NCBI RefSeq assembly: GCF_017872555.1
Contig: NZ_JAEDOX010000010.1
Location: 62,001-126,000, forward strand
DNA: 64,000 bases
Direction: 5' to 3'
Source of the DNA: Ruegeria sp. HKCCSA071
Lineage (GTDB): Bacteria; Pseudomonadota; Alphaproteobacteria; Rhodobacterales; Rhodobacteraceae
In this document: one piece after another, positions 54,507-62,389 of the stretch
Position numbering within the stretch: the stretch's first letter is position 1
How the letters are laid out: each line of letters opens with the position of its first letter
Notes under the pieces: generated by a model
What the model was told of the DNA's origin: nothing
What the model saw: the letters and a program-made list of their open reading frames with translations, nothing else
The model's database searches: none
Program-made: the position numbers and the translations under genes

Positions 54507-55691
54507 CTACACCCCAACATCCACTATTGCTTTGGCCAAAATCGGCACAGTCGCTGCGTTCAGCCCGGCAATGTTCAGGCGACTGTCGCCGACCATGTAG
54601 ATACCGTGTTCAACGCGCAGTTTCTCGACCAGTTCCGGGGCCGCACCCAAGCGCGAGAACATGCCGCGGTGCTGGGCGATGAACCCAAACCGGTCGGATC
54701 CGGCCAGACGCTGCAACTCGTCAGCCAGTTGCTGGCGCAGGCCCAGCATGGACAGGCGAACCTCTTCCAGCTCAGTTGCCCAGTCTGCCCGCAACGCCTC
54801 ATCCATAAGAATGGTCGTCACCACGCGCGCGCCGTGATCCGGCGGGAAGGAGTAGTTTTGGCGATTCAAAAACGCCAGAGTGGCCTGATTCAACGCCGTT
54901 TCAGCCGCGTTGTCACTGACGGTCATCAGCAACCCGGTGCGCTCACGATAGACGCCGAAGTTTTTCGAACATGACGCCGCAATCAGACATTCCTTTACCG
55001 ATGAGGCCACCAGTCGCACGCCTTGCGCATCCTCTTCCAGACCGTCACCAAAGCCCTGATAAGCAATGTCGATCATCGCAACGAGGCTCAGCGCATTGAT
55101 CAGGTTCACGACCTCCTGCCATTGCACCATATTCAGATTGGCACCGGTCGGATTGTGGCAGCAGCCATGCAGCAAAACCACGTCACCCGCTTTGGCAGTT
55201 TTCAGGTCTGCGATCATCCCATCGAAATCGACGCCCCGAGTGTCTTCATCGAAGTAACGATACTGAACCGTTTCCATCCCCAGATAATTCAGGATCGACA
55301 GATGGTTGGGCCAGGTCGGGTTCGACACAAACACACGTGCCGAAGGGTTCGCCATCCGGATCAACTCGAACGCCTGACGGCAGGCACCGGTGCCGCCGGG
55401 TGTCGCCACTGCGGCGATATTGCCGCGTGGCACAGAAGTACCCAAAATCAAACCGATCATCACATCCGCATAGGCCGGATCACCGGCCAGACCGGTATAG
55501 GCCTTTGTTTCCTGTTCTTCCCAGATGCGCTGTTCGGCGGCTTTCACCGCGCGCATCACCGGCGTCACGCCTTCGGCATTCTTGTAGACACCAACACCCA
55601 GATCGATCTTCTGATCGCGCGGGTCTTCGCGGTACATCTGCATCAGCGCCAGAATCTTGTCGGCGGGCTGCGGTTTCAGGTTCTCGAACAT
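54507..55691 (-). CDS. Aspartate/aromatic amino acid aminotransferase
   Basis: A 394-residue PLP enzyme starting MFENLKPQPADKILALMQMYREDPR. The aspartate-aminotransferase class I pattern is visible: HGCCHNPTGANL and the PLP-lysine segment SCSKNFGVYRERTG. It is homologous to AspC/TyrB. The start overlaps the sseA stop by one base (TGATG), which couples it to mercaptopyruvate metabolism, since aspartate-type aminotransferases make 3-mercaptopyruvate from cysteine. Confidence 0.92.
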   Translation of the reverse strand: MFENLKPQPADKILALMQMYREDPRDQKIDLGVGVYKNAEGVTPVMRAVKAAEQRIWEEQETKAYTGLAGDPAYADVMIGLILGTSVPRGNIAAVATPGGTGACRQAFELIRMANPSARVFVSNPTWPNHLSILNYLGMETVQYRYFDEDTRGVDFDGMIADLKTAKAGDVVLLHGCCHNPTGANLNMVQWQEVVNLINALSLVAMIDIAYQGFGDGLEEDAQGVRLVASSVKECLIAASCSKNFGVYRERTGLLMTVSDNAAETALNQATLAFLNRQNYSFPPDHGARVVTTILMDEALRADWATELEEVRLSMLGLRQQLADELQRLAGSDRFGFIAQHRGMFSRLGAAPELVEKLRVEHGIYMVGDSRLNIAGLNAATVPILAKAIVDVGV

Positions 55692-56545
55692 CAGTTCTCT
55701 CCGGTTGCGACGGGCAGGGTCGGGAAGGCACCCCATTCAGCCCAGGAGCCGTCATAAAGCGAGTGGTCTTTCTTGCCCATGCGTTCCAACGCAAGGCTGA
55801 GAATCGCGGCCGTGACGCCAGACCCGCAAGAGGTGATCGCCGGTTTCGACAGATCGACACCTGCAGCCTCGAATATGGCGCGGCAGTCCTCGGGCGACTT
55901 CATTGTTCCGTTGGCGTTCAACAACTGCCCAAAGGGCACATTCCGCGAGCCGGGAATATGGCCCGAACGCAGCCCTTCGCGCGGCTCGGGTGCGGTTCCG
56001 GCAAACCGGTCGGCCGAGCGGGCATCGATGATCTCGTGATCTGCCAGCTTGGCGGCGGCGGAAACTTGCGTGACGTCCCGGACAAGCTGGTTTTGCACGC
56101 GAACAGTCATGTGGCGGTCGCGAATGACCGGAGGCAGATCCTCGATCTCGCGCCCCTCGGCCTGCCATTTTGGCAACCCCCCATCCAGAACCGCGATGTT
56201 TTCCTGCCCCATAAGACGGAACAGCCACCATACGCGCGCTGCGGACATCAGCCCGGCACCATCGTAAACCACAACCTGATGACCATCACCGACACCCATG
56301 GCGCGCAGTCGTGACATGAATTTTTCGACCGGCGGCGCCATATGAGGCAGGTCGGAACGGTGATCTGATATCTCATCAATATCGAAGAACCGTGCTCCGG
56401 GGATATGCCCGGCATCATATTCGGCCTTGGCATCACGGTTTTGCGCGGGCAAATACCACGACCCATCCAGAATCCGCAGATCCGGGTCTTTCATATGCGC
56501 GGCCAGCCATTCGGTGGATACGAGGGTTTTCGGATCGTCCAGCAT
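55691..56545 (-). CDS. sseA: 3-mercaptopyruvate sulfurtransferase
   Basis: A 284-residue two-rhodanese-domain protein starting MLDDPKTLVSTEWLA at 56545, with GGGAGG upstream. The second domain has the active-site loop TSCGSGVTAA, the CGSGVTA form of mercaptopyruvate sulfurtransferases. It transfers sulfur from 3-mercaptopyruvate. It is coupled to an aminotransferase able to make that substrate. Confidence 0.92.
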   Translation of the reverse strand: MLDDPKTLVSTEWLAAHMKDPDLRILDGSWYLPAQNRDAKAEYDAGHIPGARFFDIDEISDHRSDLPHMAPPVEKFMSRLRAMGVGDGHQVVVYDGAGLMSAARVWWLFRLMGQENIAVLDGGLPKWQAEGREIEDLPPVIRDRHMTVRVQNQLVRDVTQVSAAAKLADHEIIDARSADRFAGTAPEPREGLRSGHIPGSRNVPFGQLLNANGTMKSPEDCRAIFEAAGVDLSKPAITSCGSGVTAAILSLALERMGKKDHSLYDGSWAEWGAFPTLPVATGEN

Positions 56546-56638
56546 CAAAGCCTCCCCTAAGCGAGCTTGGGGTTTCCCTATACCCCGTGGCATGGGCGTT
56601 CAAGGCTGGATAGCGCTAGCGCTTGTGAACGTCTGGAT

Positions 56639-56908
56639 TTATCGCGCCTTGCGCAGGCGGAAATGCTGGATGATGCCGATGATGCTGATCACAATCCAGA
56701 AGCCTTCGATCAGCATCGAGGCCAGATTGAAATTCTCAAGCAGCGAAAAGACGATCAGGACAGACCCCAGCAGGTTGATCACCGGAAAGGCCAGATCATC
56801 GGAATTCATCATCCGCATCTGCGTCGCGAAATACGCGGCCACCACGATCAGCGCCCCGAATGAGCCGATGGCATCCACGATGGTAAGAGTGTCAAAAATG
56901 GCAGTCAT
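56639..56908 (-). CDS. Small membrane protein, CBU_0592-like
   Basis: An 89-residue protein with three hydrophobic helices (about 9-30, 39-59, 63-83), including DDLAFPVINLLGSVLIVFSLLENFN, the pattern of the CBU_0592-like family. Function unknown. The start overlaps the stop of the XRE-cupin gene (TAATG), so it is translated as part of that unit. Confidence 0.72.
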   Translation of the reverse strand: MTAIFDTLTIVDAIGSFGALIVVAAYFATQMRMMNSDDLAFPVINLLGSVLIVFSLLENFNLASMLIEGFWIVISIIGIIQHFRLRKAR

Positions 56909-57468
56909 TAAGGTGCCTTACCAATTTCAGGAGTTTCTGTGTGTTGGGCGTAGTGATGCATATTCAGAAACGCAGCCCCCTGCGAACCGGCGCGATATCC
57001 GTGCGGCAGGTCCGCAGCAAAGCGCAACCCCTGCCCGGCCTGCAAGGGAACCCATTCCTCGCCACGCAGGATTTCCAAAGTACCGCTGAGGACAAACACT
57101 TCCTCGGTCACCCCGGCGGCATGAGCCGGGGATTCGTGGCTTTGGTTTGCGTCAAGGTTCACGTGAAAGGTTTCGGCACCCAGCGCGGGATCGAAGGGAA
57201 AGACGATCTTGACCTCGATACTGCCGGGAAAGGTTACGGTCTGAAAGACCGATGGATCGCCCAGCGTCGTGTCGATCAGCCCGCTGAGCGGTATTTGAAA
57301 ACCCTTGGCGATTTTCCAAAGCGTGGCGATCGTTGGGCTCGATTCGCCGCGCTCAATCTGACCCAGCATGGCTTTGCTGACCCCGGTCATCTCGGCGACT
57401 TTGGACAGGCTCAACCCCGAGGCTGTCCGCACATCCCGTAATTTCAGCGTAATGTCGTCCATAGCCAT
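56908..57468 (-). CDS. XRE-cupin transcriptional regulator
   Basis: A 186-residue protein starting at ATG 57468 or 57462. The N-terminal helix-turn-helix (about 10-65, [37 protein letters not shown]) is joined to a C-terminal cupin domain (about 105-180). This is the HipB/PuuR-like layout of small-molecule-responsive repressors. It faces ilvD across a 108-base region with a long inverted repeat (57492-57532). Confidence 0.9.
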   Translation of the reverse strand: MAMDDITLKLRDVRTASGLSLSKVAEMTGVSKAMLGQIERGESSPTIATLWKIAKGFQIPLSGLIDTTLGDPSVFQTVTFPGSIEVKIVFPFDPALGAETFHVNLDANQSHESPAHAAGVTEEVFVLSGTLEILRGEEWVPLQAGQGLRFAADLPHGYRAGSQGAAFLNMHHYAQHTETPEIGKAP

Positions 57469-57491
57469 ACCCGCGCCCTGCGATTTACCTT

Positions 57492-57532
57492 GTACGTTAT
57501 AACGCACATGTGCTACGTGCGCTATAACGTAC
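57492..57532. promoter_or_regulatory. 41-base inverted repeat between the XRE-cupin gene and ilvD
   Basis: GTACGTTATAACGCAC (57492-57507) and GTGCGCTATAACGTAC (57517-57532) are 16-bp inverted arms with a single mismatch around a 9-base spacer. Each arm contains a short GTTATAAC-type core, about 25 bases apart centre to centre. The position in a divergent promoter suggests an operator for the XRE-cupin protein. Confidence 0.7.
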
Positions 57533-57576
57533 GAACCCCGAATTATGCAACCCGAGGCAACAGGGAAAACAGCATC

Positions 57577-59409
57577 ATGCCATTGTACCGATCCAGAACC
57601 TCTACCCATGGCCGCAACATGGCTGGCGCACGTGGCCTTTGGCGGGCCACAGGCATGGGTGACGACGATTTCGGCAAACCGATCATCGCCATCGTCAACT
57701 CGTTCACCCAGTTTGTGCCGGGTCACGTGCATCTGAAGGACCTGGGCCAGATGGTCGCGCGCGAGGTCGAAGCAGCAGGTGGTGTGGCGAAAGAGTTCAA
57801 CACGATCGCCGTGGATGACGGTATCGCGATGGGCCATGACGGAATGCTGTATTCGCTGCCCTCACGCGAAGTGATTGCGGATTCGGTTGAATATATGGTC
57901 AACGCCCATTGTGCGGACGCTATGGTCTGCATTTCGAACTGCGACAAGATCACCCCCGGCATGCTGATGGCCGCCATGCGCCTGAACATCCCGGCCATTT
58001 TCGTCTCGGGCGGTCCGATGGAAGCGGGCAAGATCGACATCGCCGACTTGGAAGCCAAGAAGATTGACCTTGTGGACGCTATGGTCGCCGCCGCAGATGA
58101 CAAGTTCACTGACGAACAGGTTCAGCACATCGAAGAAAACGCCTGCCCCACCTGCGGTTCATGCTCGGGCATGTTCACTGCGAACTCGATGAACTGTCTG
58201 GCCGAAGCGTTGGGTCTGGCCCTGCCGGGTAACGGCTCGACTCTGGCGACGCACGCAGACCGCAAAGAACTGTTCCTTGAGGCTGGCCGCCGCATCGTCG
58301 AGATCACCAAGCGCCATTACGATCTGGACGAAAAAGGCTTTCTGCCCCGTGAGATTGCCACCTTTGATGCATTCGAAAATGCCATGAGCCTTGATATCGC
58401 CATGGGTGGATCAACCAACACGGTGCTGCACCTGCTGGCCATCGCACATGAGGGCGAGGTTGACTTCACCATGGCCGATATGGACCGCCTCAGCCGTCGC
58501 GTTCCCTGCCTCTGCAAAGTCGCACCGAACACCGAGAATGTGCATATGGAAGACGTCCACCGTGCCGGTGGTATCTTCTCGATCCTGGGTGAGCTCAGCC
58601 GTGCGGGCCTGCTGCACAACGAATGCAGCACCGTGCATTCGGCCACGATGGGAGAGGCGATTGCCAACTGGGACATCACCATTGCCAACAACCCCAAGGC
58701 ACAGGAGCTGTTCAAGGCCGCCCCCGGCGGTGTGCGCACCACACAGGCGTTCAGCCAGTCGAACCGGTTCAAGGAACTGGACACCGATCGTAAGGGTGGC
58801 GTGATCCGGTCCAAGGAATACGCGTTCAGTCAGGACGGCGGTCTGGCGGTTCTGTTCGGCAACATCGCACGTGACGGCTGTATCGTGAAAACCGCTGGTG
58901 TGGATGCCAATATCCTGCAATTCACCGGCTCGGCTTATGTATGCGAAAGCCAGGATCAGGCGGTCAGCGACATCCTGACCGGCAAGGTGAAAGAGGGCGA
59001 TGTTGTGGTGATCCGCTATGAAGGCCCGCGTGGCGGTCCGGGGATGCAGGAAATGCTGTACCCGACATCCTACCTGAAATCGAAGGGGCTTGGCAAAGCC
59101 TGCGCCTTGCTGACCGACGGGCGGTTTTCGGGCGGCACGTCCGGTCTGTCGATCGGCCATGTCTCGCCCGAGGCGGCCGAAGGCGGTGAGATTGGTTTGG
59201 TCCAGAATGGCGACACAATTGAAATCGACATCCCCAACCGCTCGATCCATCTGGCCGTCTCAGATGAAGAGCTCGCCGCCCGGCGCGAAGCACAGGACGC
59301 AAAGGGCTGGGTGCCTGCTGCGCCGCGCAAACGCAAGGTGTCTACTGCGCTTAAGGCCTATGCCAAGCTGACCACCAGCGCGGCAAAAGGAGCCGTGCGT
59401 CAGGTCTAA
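57577..59409 (+). CDS. ilvD: Dihydroxy-acid dehydratase
   Basis: A 610-residue enzyme starting [20 protein letters not shown]. The Fe-S ligands are in [12 protein letters not shown] and [18 protein letters not shown], and the C-terminus shows the long (E. coli-like) form. It makes the 2-oxo acids for valine, isoleucine and leucine, so it complements leuBCD in this window. The upstream frame is open from 57490 but the family starts here. An inverted repeat hairpin follows (59419-59449). Confidence 0.97.
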   Translation: MPLYRSRTSTHGRNMAGARGLWRATGMGDDDFGKPIIAIVNSFTQFVPGHVHLKDLGQMVAREVEAAGGVAKEFNTIAVDDGIAMGHDGMLYSLPSREVIADSVEYMVNAHCADAMVCISNCDKITPGMLMAAMRLNIPAIFVSGGPMEAGKIDIADLEAKKIDLVDAMVAAADDKFTDEQVQHIEENACPTCGSCSGMFTANSMNCLAEALGLALPGNGSTLATHADRKELFLEAGRRIVEITKRHYDLDEKGFLPREIATFDAFENAMSLDIAMGGSTNTVLHLLAIAHEGEVDFTMADMDRLSRRVPCLCKVAPNTENVHMEDVHRAGGIFSILGELSRAGLLHNECSTVHSATMGEAIANWDITIANNPKAQELFKAAPGGVRTTQAFSQSNRFKELDTDRKGGVIRSKEYAFSQDGGLAVLFGNIARDGCIVKTAGVDANILQFTGSAYVCESQDQAVSDILTGKVKEGDVVVIRYEGPRGGPGMQEMLYPTSYLKSKGLGKACALLTDGRFSGGTSGLSIGHVSPEAAEGGEIGLVQNGDTIEIDIPNRSIHLAVSDEELAARREAQDAKGWVPAAPRKRKVSTALKAYAKLTTSAAKGAVRQV

Positions 59410-59418
59410 ACCTATGCA

Positions 59419-59449
59419 TTACCGGTCTGCTGACGTGGCGGACCGGTAA
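59419..59449 (+). terminator. Hairpin after ilvD without U-run
   Basis: TTACCGGTC (59419-59427) and GACCGGTAA (59441-59449) form a perfect nine-base stem with a 13-base loop, nine bases after the ilvD stop. No T-run follows, so it is at best a weak or Rho-assisted stop. Confidence 0.45.
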
Positions 59450-59537
59450 GCCGATCATCCACAGGCGCTCTCGGACCCAACCAGAGCAGGTGTTTCGCAA
59501 GAAACGTTTACGATGGATGGGGCATCCTGCCTTAAGA

Positions 59538-60356
59538 TCAATCGCCCAGCTTGGCGTGAATTTCGTCCAGATCGATTTCGCCAATCGGCATCTTGTTTGC
59601 CGGGTTTTCGAAATCGTATTTGAACAACTCGAAATCCTGCTTGTAGATTTCATAGACCAGATGCATCGACAGGTCGTCGAAATAGTCCTCAACCGGATGT
59701 GCGCGCTTGGGTCCATGGCCTTCGGATTCGTTGAATCGGGGTATTTCGGACAGCGAAACTGAATGCTTCAGCTTGGTATTATCCAGAACCCCCTGCATCC
59801 CATCGTTGAACGCTTCGGTCCAGAAGATCCGATCATAATGACCGCCGTTCACGATGAAGGTCGACACATGACCAGACATGGCTGACCAGTGAATATCCGG
59901 GTCCATCGGGCGTCGCCAGCGGATGGTATCACGCGCAAACAACAGGAACCGGCGAAAGCTGGCGATCTGGTCAAACTCTCCCTTGCCATCGTCTCCGCCC
60001 ACTTCGATCCCGTAATTGTAGATCAGCGTTGGCACCAGATTGCCACGATACCGTTTGCCGTTACGCTGGATCCCGCAGATCTTGTCGAAAAACGAGCTCA
60101 GAATACGCGTGTACGGGTTGCGCACACAGGTAAAGGAATACGAGGCGTGATCGCGCACATTTTTGGAAATCAGGTCCTGGCTCTGATCAAAGGCCCATTT
60201 GTGCATACCATCCTTGGCGTCATGGATATCGCCGTCAAAGAACTGGCCGTGATCCGAATAATACATGATCTGCCCAATGGTCGAGCAGGCGCATTTGGGC
60301 ACGACGCGGTACACCATGCTTTCGCTCTCGGTCATCCAGGTACCGGGAAAACCCAT
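59538..60356 (-). CDS. Sulfotransferase family protein
   Basis: A 272-residue protein of the Sulfotransfer_2 type. The 5'-phosphosulfate loop is VPKCACSTIGQIMYYS (about 18-33), and the 3'-phosphate-binding segment is FTCVRNPYTRILSSFFDK (about 74-91). It transfers sulfate from PAPS, often to glycans in this family. AGGAGG lies eight bases before the ATG. It diverges from the Branch-type glycosyltransferase gene 144 bases away, so both may act on one surface polymer. Confidence 0.82.
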   Translation of the reverse strand: MGFPGTWMTESESMVYRVVPKCACSTIGQIMYYSDHGQFFDGDIHDAKDGMHKWAFDQSQDLISKNVRDHASYSFTCVRNPYTRILSSFFDKICGIQRNGKRYRGNLVPTLIYNYGIEVGGDDGKGEFDQIASFRRFLLFARDTIRWRRPMDPDIHWSAMSGHVSTFIVNGGHYDRIFWTEAFNDGMQGVLDNTKLKHSVSLSEIPRFNESEGHGPKRAHPVEDYFDDLSMHLVYEIYKQDFELFKYDFENPANKMPIGEIDLDEIHAKLGD

Positions 60357-60499
60357 CTGCTGTGCCTCCTACGCTGGTCTGGTCTCAAACCGATATGCCA
60401 GCTTTTGATAACAAGGAACCAAAATTATTCTGTTTATTCAATCGCTCATCCTCAGTATCACGGTTGAAACCGGGCAGAAACGGAAATTACCTAACCTCG

Positions 60500-62077
60500 A
60501 TGGCTAAGATTGCCTATATATTGTTGTGCCATAAGGACCCTGATGCAATCATTGCACAGGCTGAACAGCTGACTGCTGCGGGCGATTGCATGGCGATCCA
60601 CTTTGACGCCAGCGCCAGCCCCGAAGCTTACGGGCGCATCCGTTCCGCGCTGGCTCAAAATCCGAACGTGACCTTTGCAAAAAGGCGCATCAAATGCGGC
60701 TGGGGAGAGTGGTCGCTGGTGCAGGCCACGCTGAACGCGCTGCAGGCTGCTGTCGAAACCTTCCCACGCGCCACGCATTTTTATATGCTGTCCGGTGATT
60801 GCATGGCGATCAAAACGGCAGAATACACCCATCGGTTTCTGGATAATCACGACAAGGATTTCATTGAAAGCCACGACTTTTTCGAAAGCGACTGGATCAA
60901 GACCGGCATGAAAGAAGACCGGCTAATCTATCGCCATTATTTCAATGAACGAGCCCAGCCCAAACTATTCTACACCGCCTATGAAACGCAGAAGCGTTTT
61001 GGGTTGACGCGCAAAATTCCCGAAGACCTTCAGGTGATGATTGGCAGCCAATGGTGGTGTCTTCGCCGCCGAACGGTCGAGATGATCCTGGATCTTCTGC
61101 AGCAGCGTAGGGACATAATCCGGTTTTTTTCGACCACCTGGATACCCGATGAAACCTTCTTTCAAACGCTGGTTCGTCACCTGATCCCGAAGGGCGAAAT
61201 CGAAAACCGTACACCGACATTTCTGATGTTTTCGGATTATGGAATGCCCGTCACGTTCTACAACGATCACTATGACATGCTTCTGGGTCAGGACTATTTG
61301 TTTGCCCGCAAGATCAGCCCAGAGGCACATGAGCTGAAAGAGCGTCTCGGCTCACTTTACGCGAGCGAGGGCATCGACTTTCCCATCTCGAACGAGGGGC
61401 GCAGCCTGTATGCGTTTCTGGCTGGCCGGGGGCGCATCGGGCGCCGGTTCGGGCAACGTTTCTGGGAGGCCGAAAGTGTTCTGGGCCCTGACCGAGAGCT
61501 GTTCGTGATCGTCAGCAAGAAGTGGCATGTTGCCAAAAGGCTGGTCGATCAGATCGCGTCTGAAACAGATATCCCTTGCGTCGAATACTTGTTTAACGAA
61601 GAGGATACCCAACTGCCTGATCTGGGCGGTATTGAGACGACGCTGACTAAGCGCTCGCGCCATCGGCGGGCCGTTGTACGAATGCTTTTCGAAAGTTTCG
61701 GATCAGACCAGTTGGTTCTGTGCCTCGACCCGGCCAACCTGGACGTTGTTCAGGATTTCTGCGGTGATCAGGCCAAAACCCATGTGCTTGAGATCGAATG
61801 CGAATACTCGGACGAATACCTGATCGGACATGCGCGCCGCGTCGGATTGGCGGGGGAAAACAGCCCGGTTGAGACTGTTTCCCGTCTGCTGCCGACACTT
61901 CGCAACGATCTGAGTTACGAGTCCCAACAAATCCGCGCCGCCGGTTTGGACAATTACCTGCGACTGCGGGAAACCGCCCAGCGCGCCGAAAACGTAGCTG
62001 TCATTTCCGAGTTTCTAGGGGTGGACGAAGAAAAGGCCAGCGCGGTGATGCGGCTGGACTACCTGTTCGCCGACTAA
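60500..62077 (+). CDS. Branch-family glycosyltransferase with C-terminal extension (DUF5928-like)
   Basis: A 525-residue protein starting MAKIAYILLCHKDPDAI. The N-terminal about 250 residues match the Branch (GT14-type, core-2 beta-1,6-GlcNAc transferase) fold: HFDASASPEAYGRIRS, WGEWSLVQATLNAL, LSGDCMAIKT and GSQWWCLRRRTVE. The remaining half resembles the C-terminal domain that accompanies it in Rhodobacteraceae (DUF5928, from memory), with a P-loop-free nucleotide or kinase-like region of unknown role. No clear Shine-Dalgarno. Likely surface-glycan assembly. Confidence 0.78.
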   Translation: MAKIAYILLCHKDPDAIIAQAEQLTAAGDCMAIHFDASASPEAYGRIRSALAQNPNVTFAKRRIKCGWGEWSLVQATLNALQAAVETFPRATHFYMLSGDCMAIKTAEYTHRFLDNHDKDFIESHDFFESDWIKTGMKEDRLIYRHYFNERAQPKLFYTAYETQKRFGLTRKIPEDLQVMIGSQWWCLRRRTVEMILDLLQQRRDIIRFFSTTWIPDETFFQTLVRHLIPKGEIENRTPTFLMFSDYGMPVTFYNDHYDMLLGQDYLFARKISPEAHELKERLGSLYASEGIDFPISNEGRSLYAFLAGRGRIGRRFGQRFWEAESVLGPDRELFVIVSKKWHVAKRLVDQIASETDIPCVEYLFNEEDTQLPDLGGIETTLTKRSRHRRAVVRMLFESFGSDQLVLCLDPANLDVVQDFCGDQAKTHVLEIECEYSDEYLIGHARRVGLAGENSPVETVSRLLPTLRNDLSYESQQIRAAGLDNYLRLRETAQRAENVAVISEFLGVDEEKASAVMRLDYLFAD

Positions 62078-62389
62078 ACGGCAGATCAGCCTGAAATCCG
62101 ACAGCTTTCCGGCCCCTTCGGTGCGTAGGGTCCACCGCATATTTGCCTGTCGGAGAGGATGGCCTAAAACCCAACATCACTGCCATCGTGATTTTTATTC
62201 AAAAATCGGATACTGTGCAGCCAATTGGGCCAATTTGCTTATGCTTTTTACTTTGGCAGGCCGGCCCTGGCCAGTGACAGGCAAAACCGGGCCCGACCTA
62301 AACTCAGAATGACGGGTATACATCGAAAAACCCAAAGCCCCGGCTGGCCGCACTTAGACATTTGAAACGCAACTTCGGGGGGAACAGTT
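62078..62389 (+). other. 312-base intergenic region before the open-ended gene
   Basis: No convincing gene. The sequence is AT-richer than its surroundings between about 62190 and 62255, where the promoter of the following gene probably lies, though no consensus -35/-10 pair stands out. A GGGGGG tract at 62377-62382 serves as the ribosome-binding site for the GTG at 62390. A short open frame at 62121-62312 has no coding character. Confidence 0.45.

Noticed and set aside
62121..62312. A 63-codon open frame between the glycosyltransferase and the peptidase gene.
   Set aside because: Composition is non-coding-like, no ribosome-binding site or similarity; treated as intergenic.
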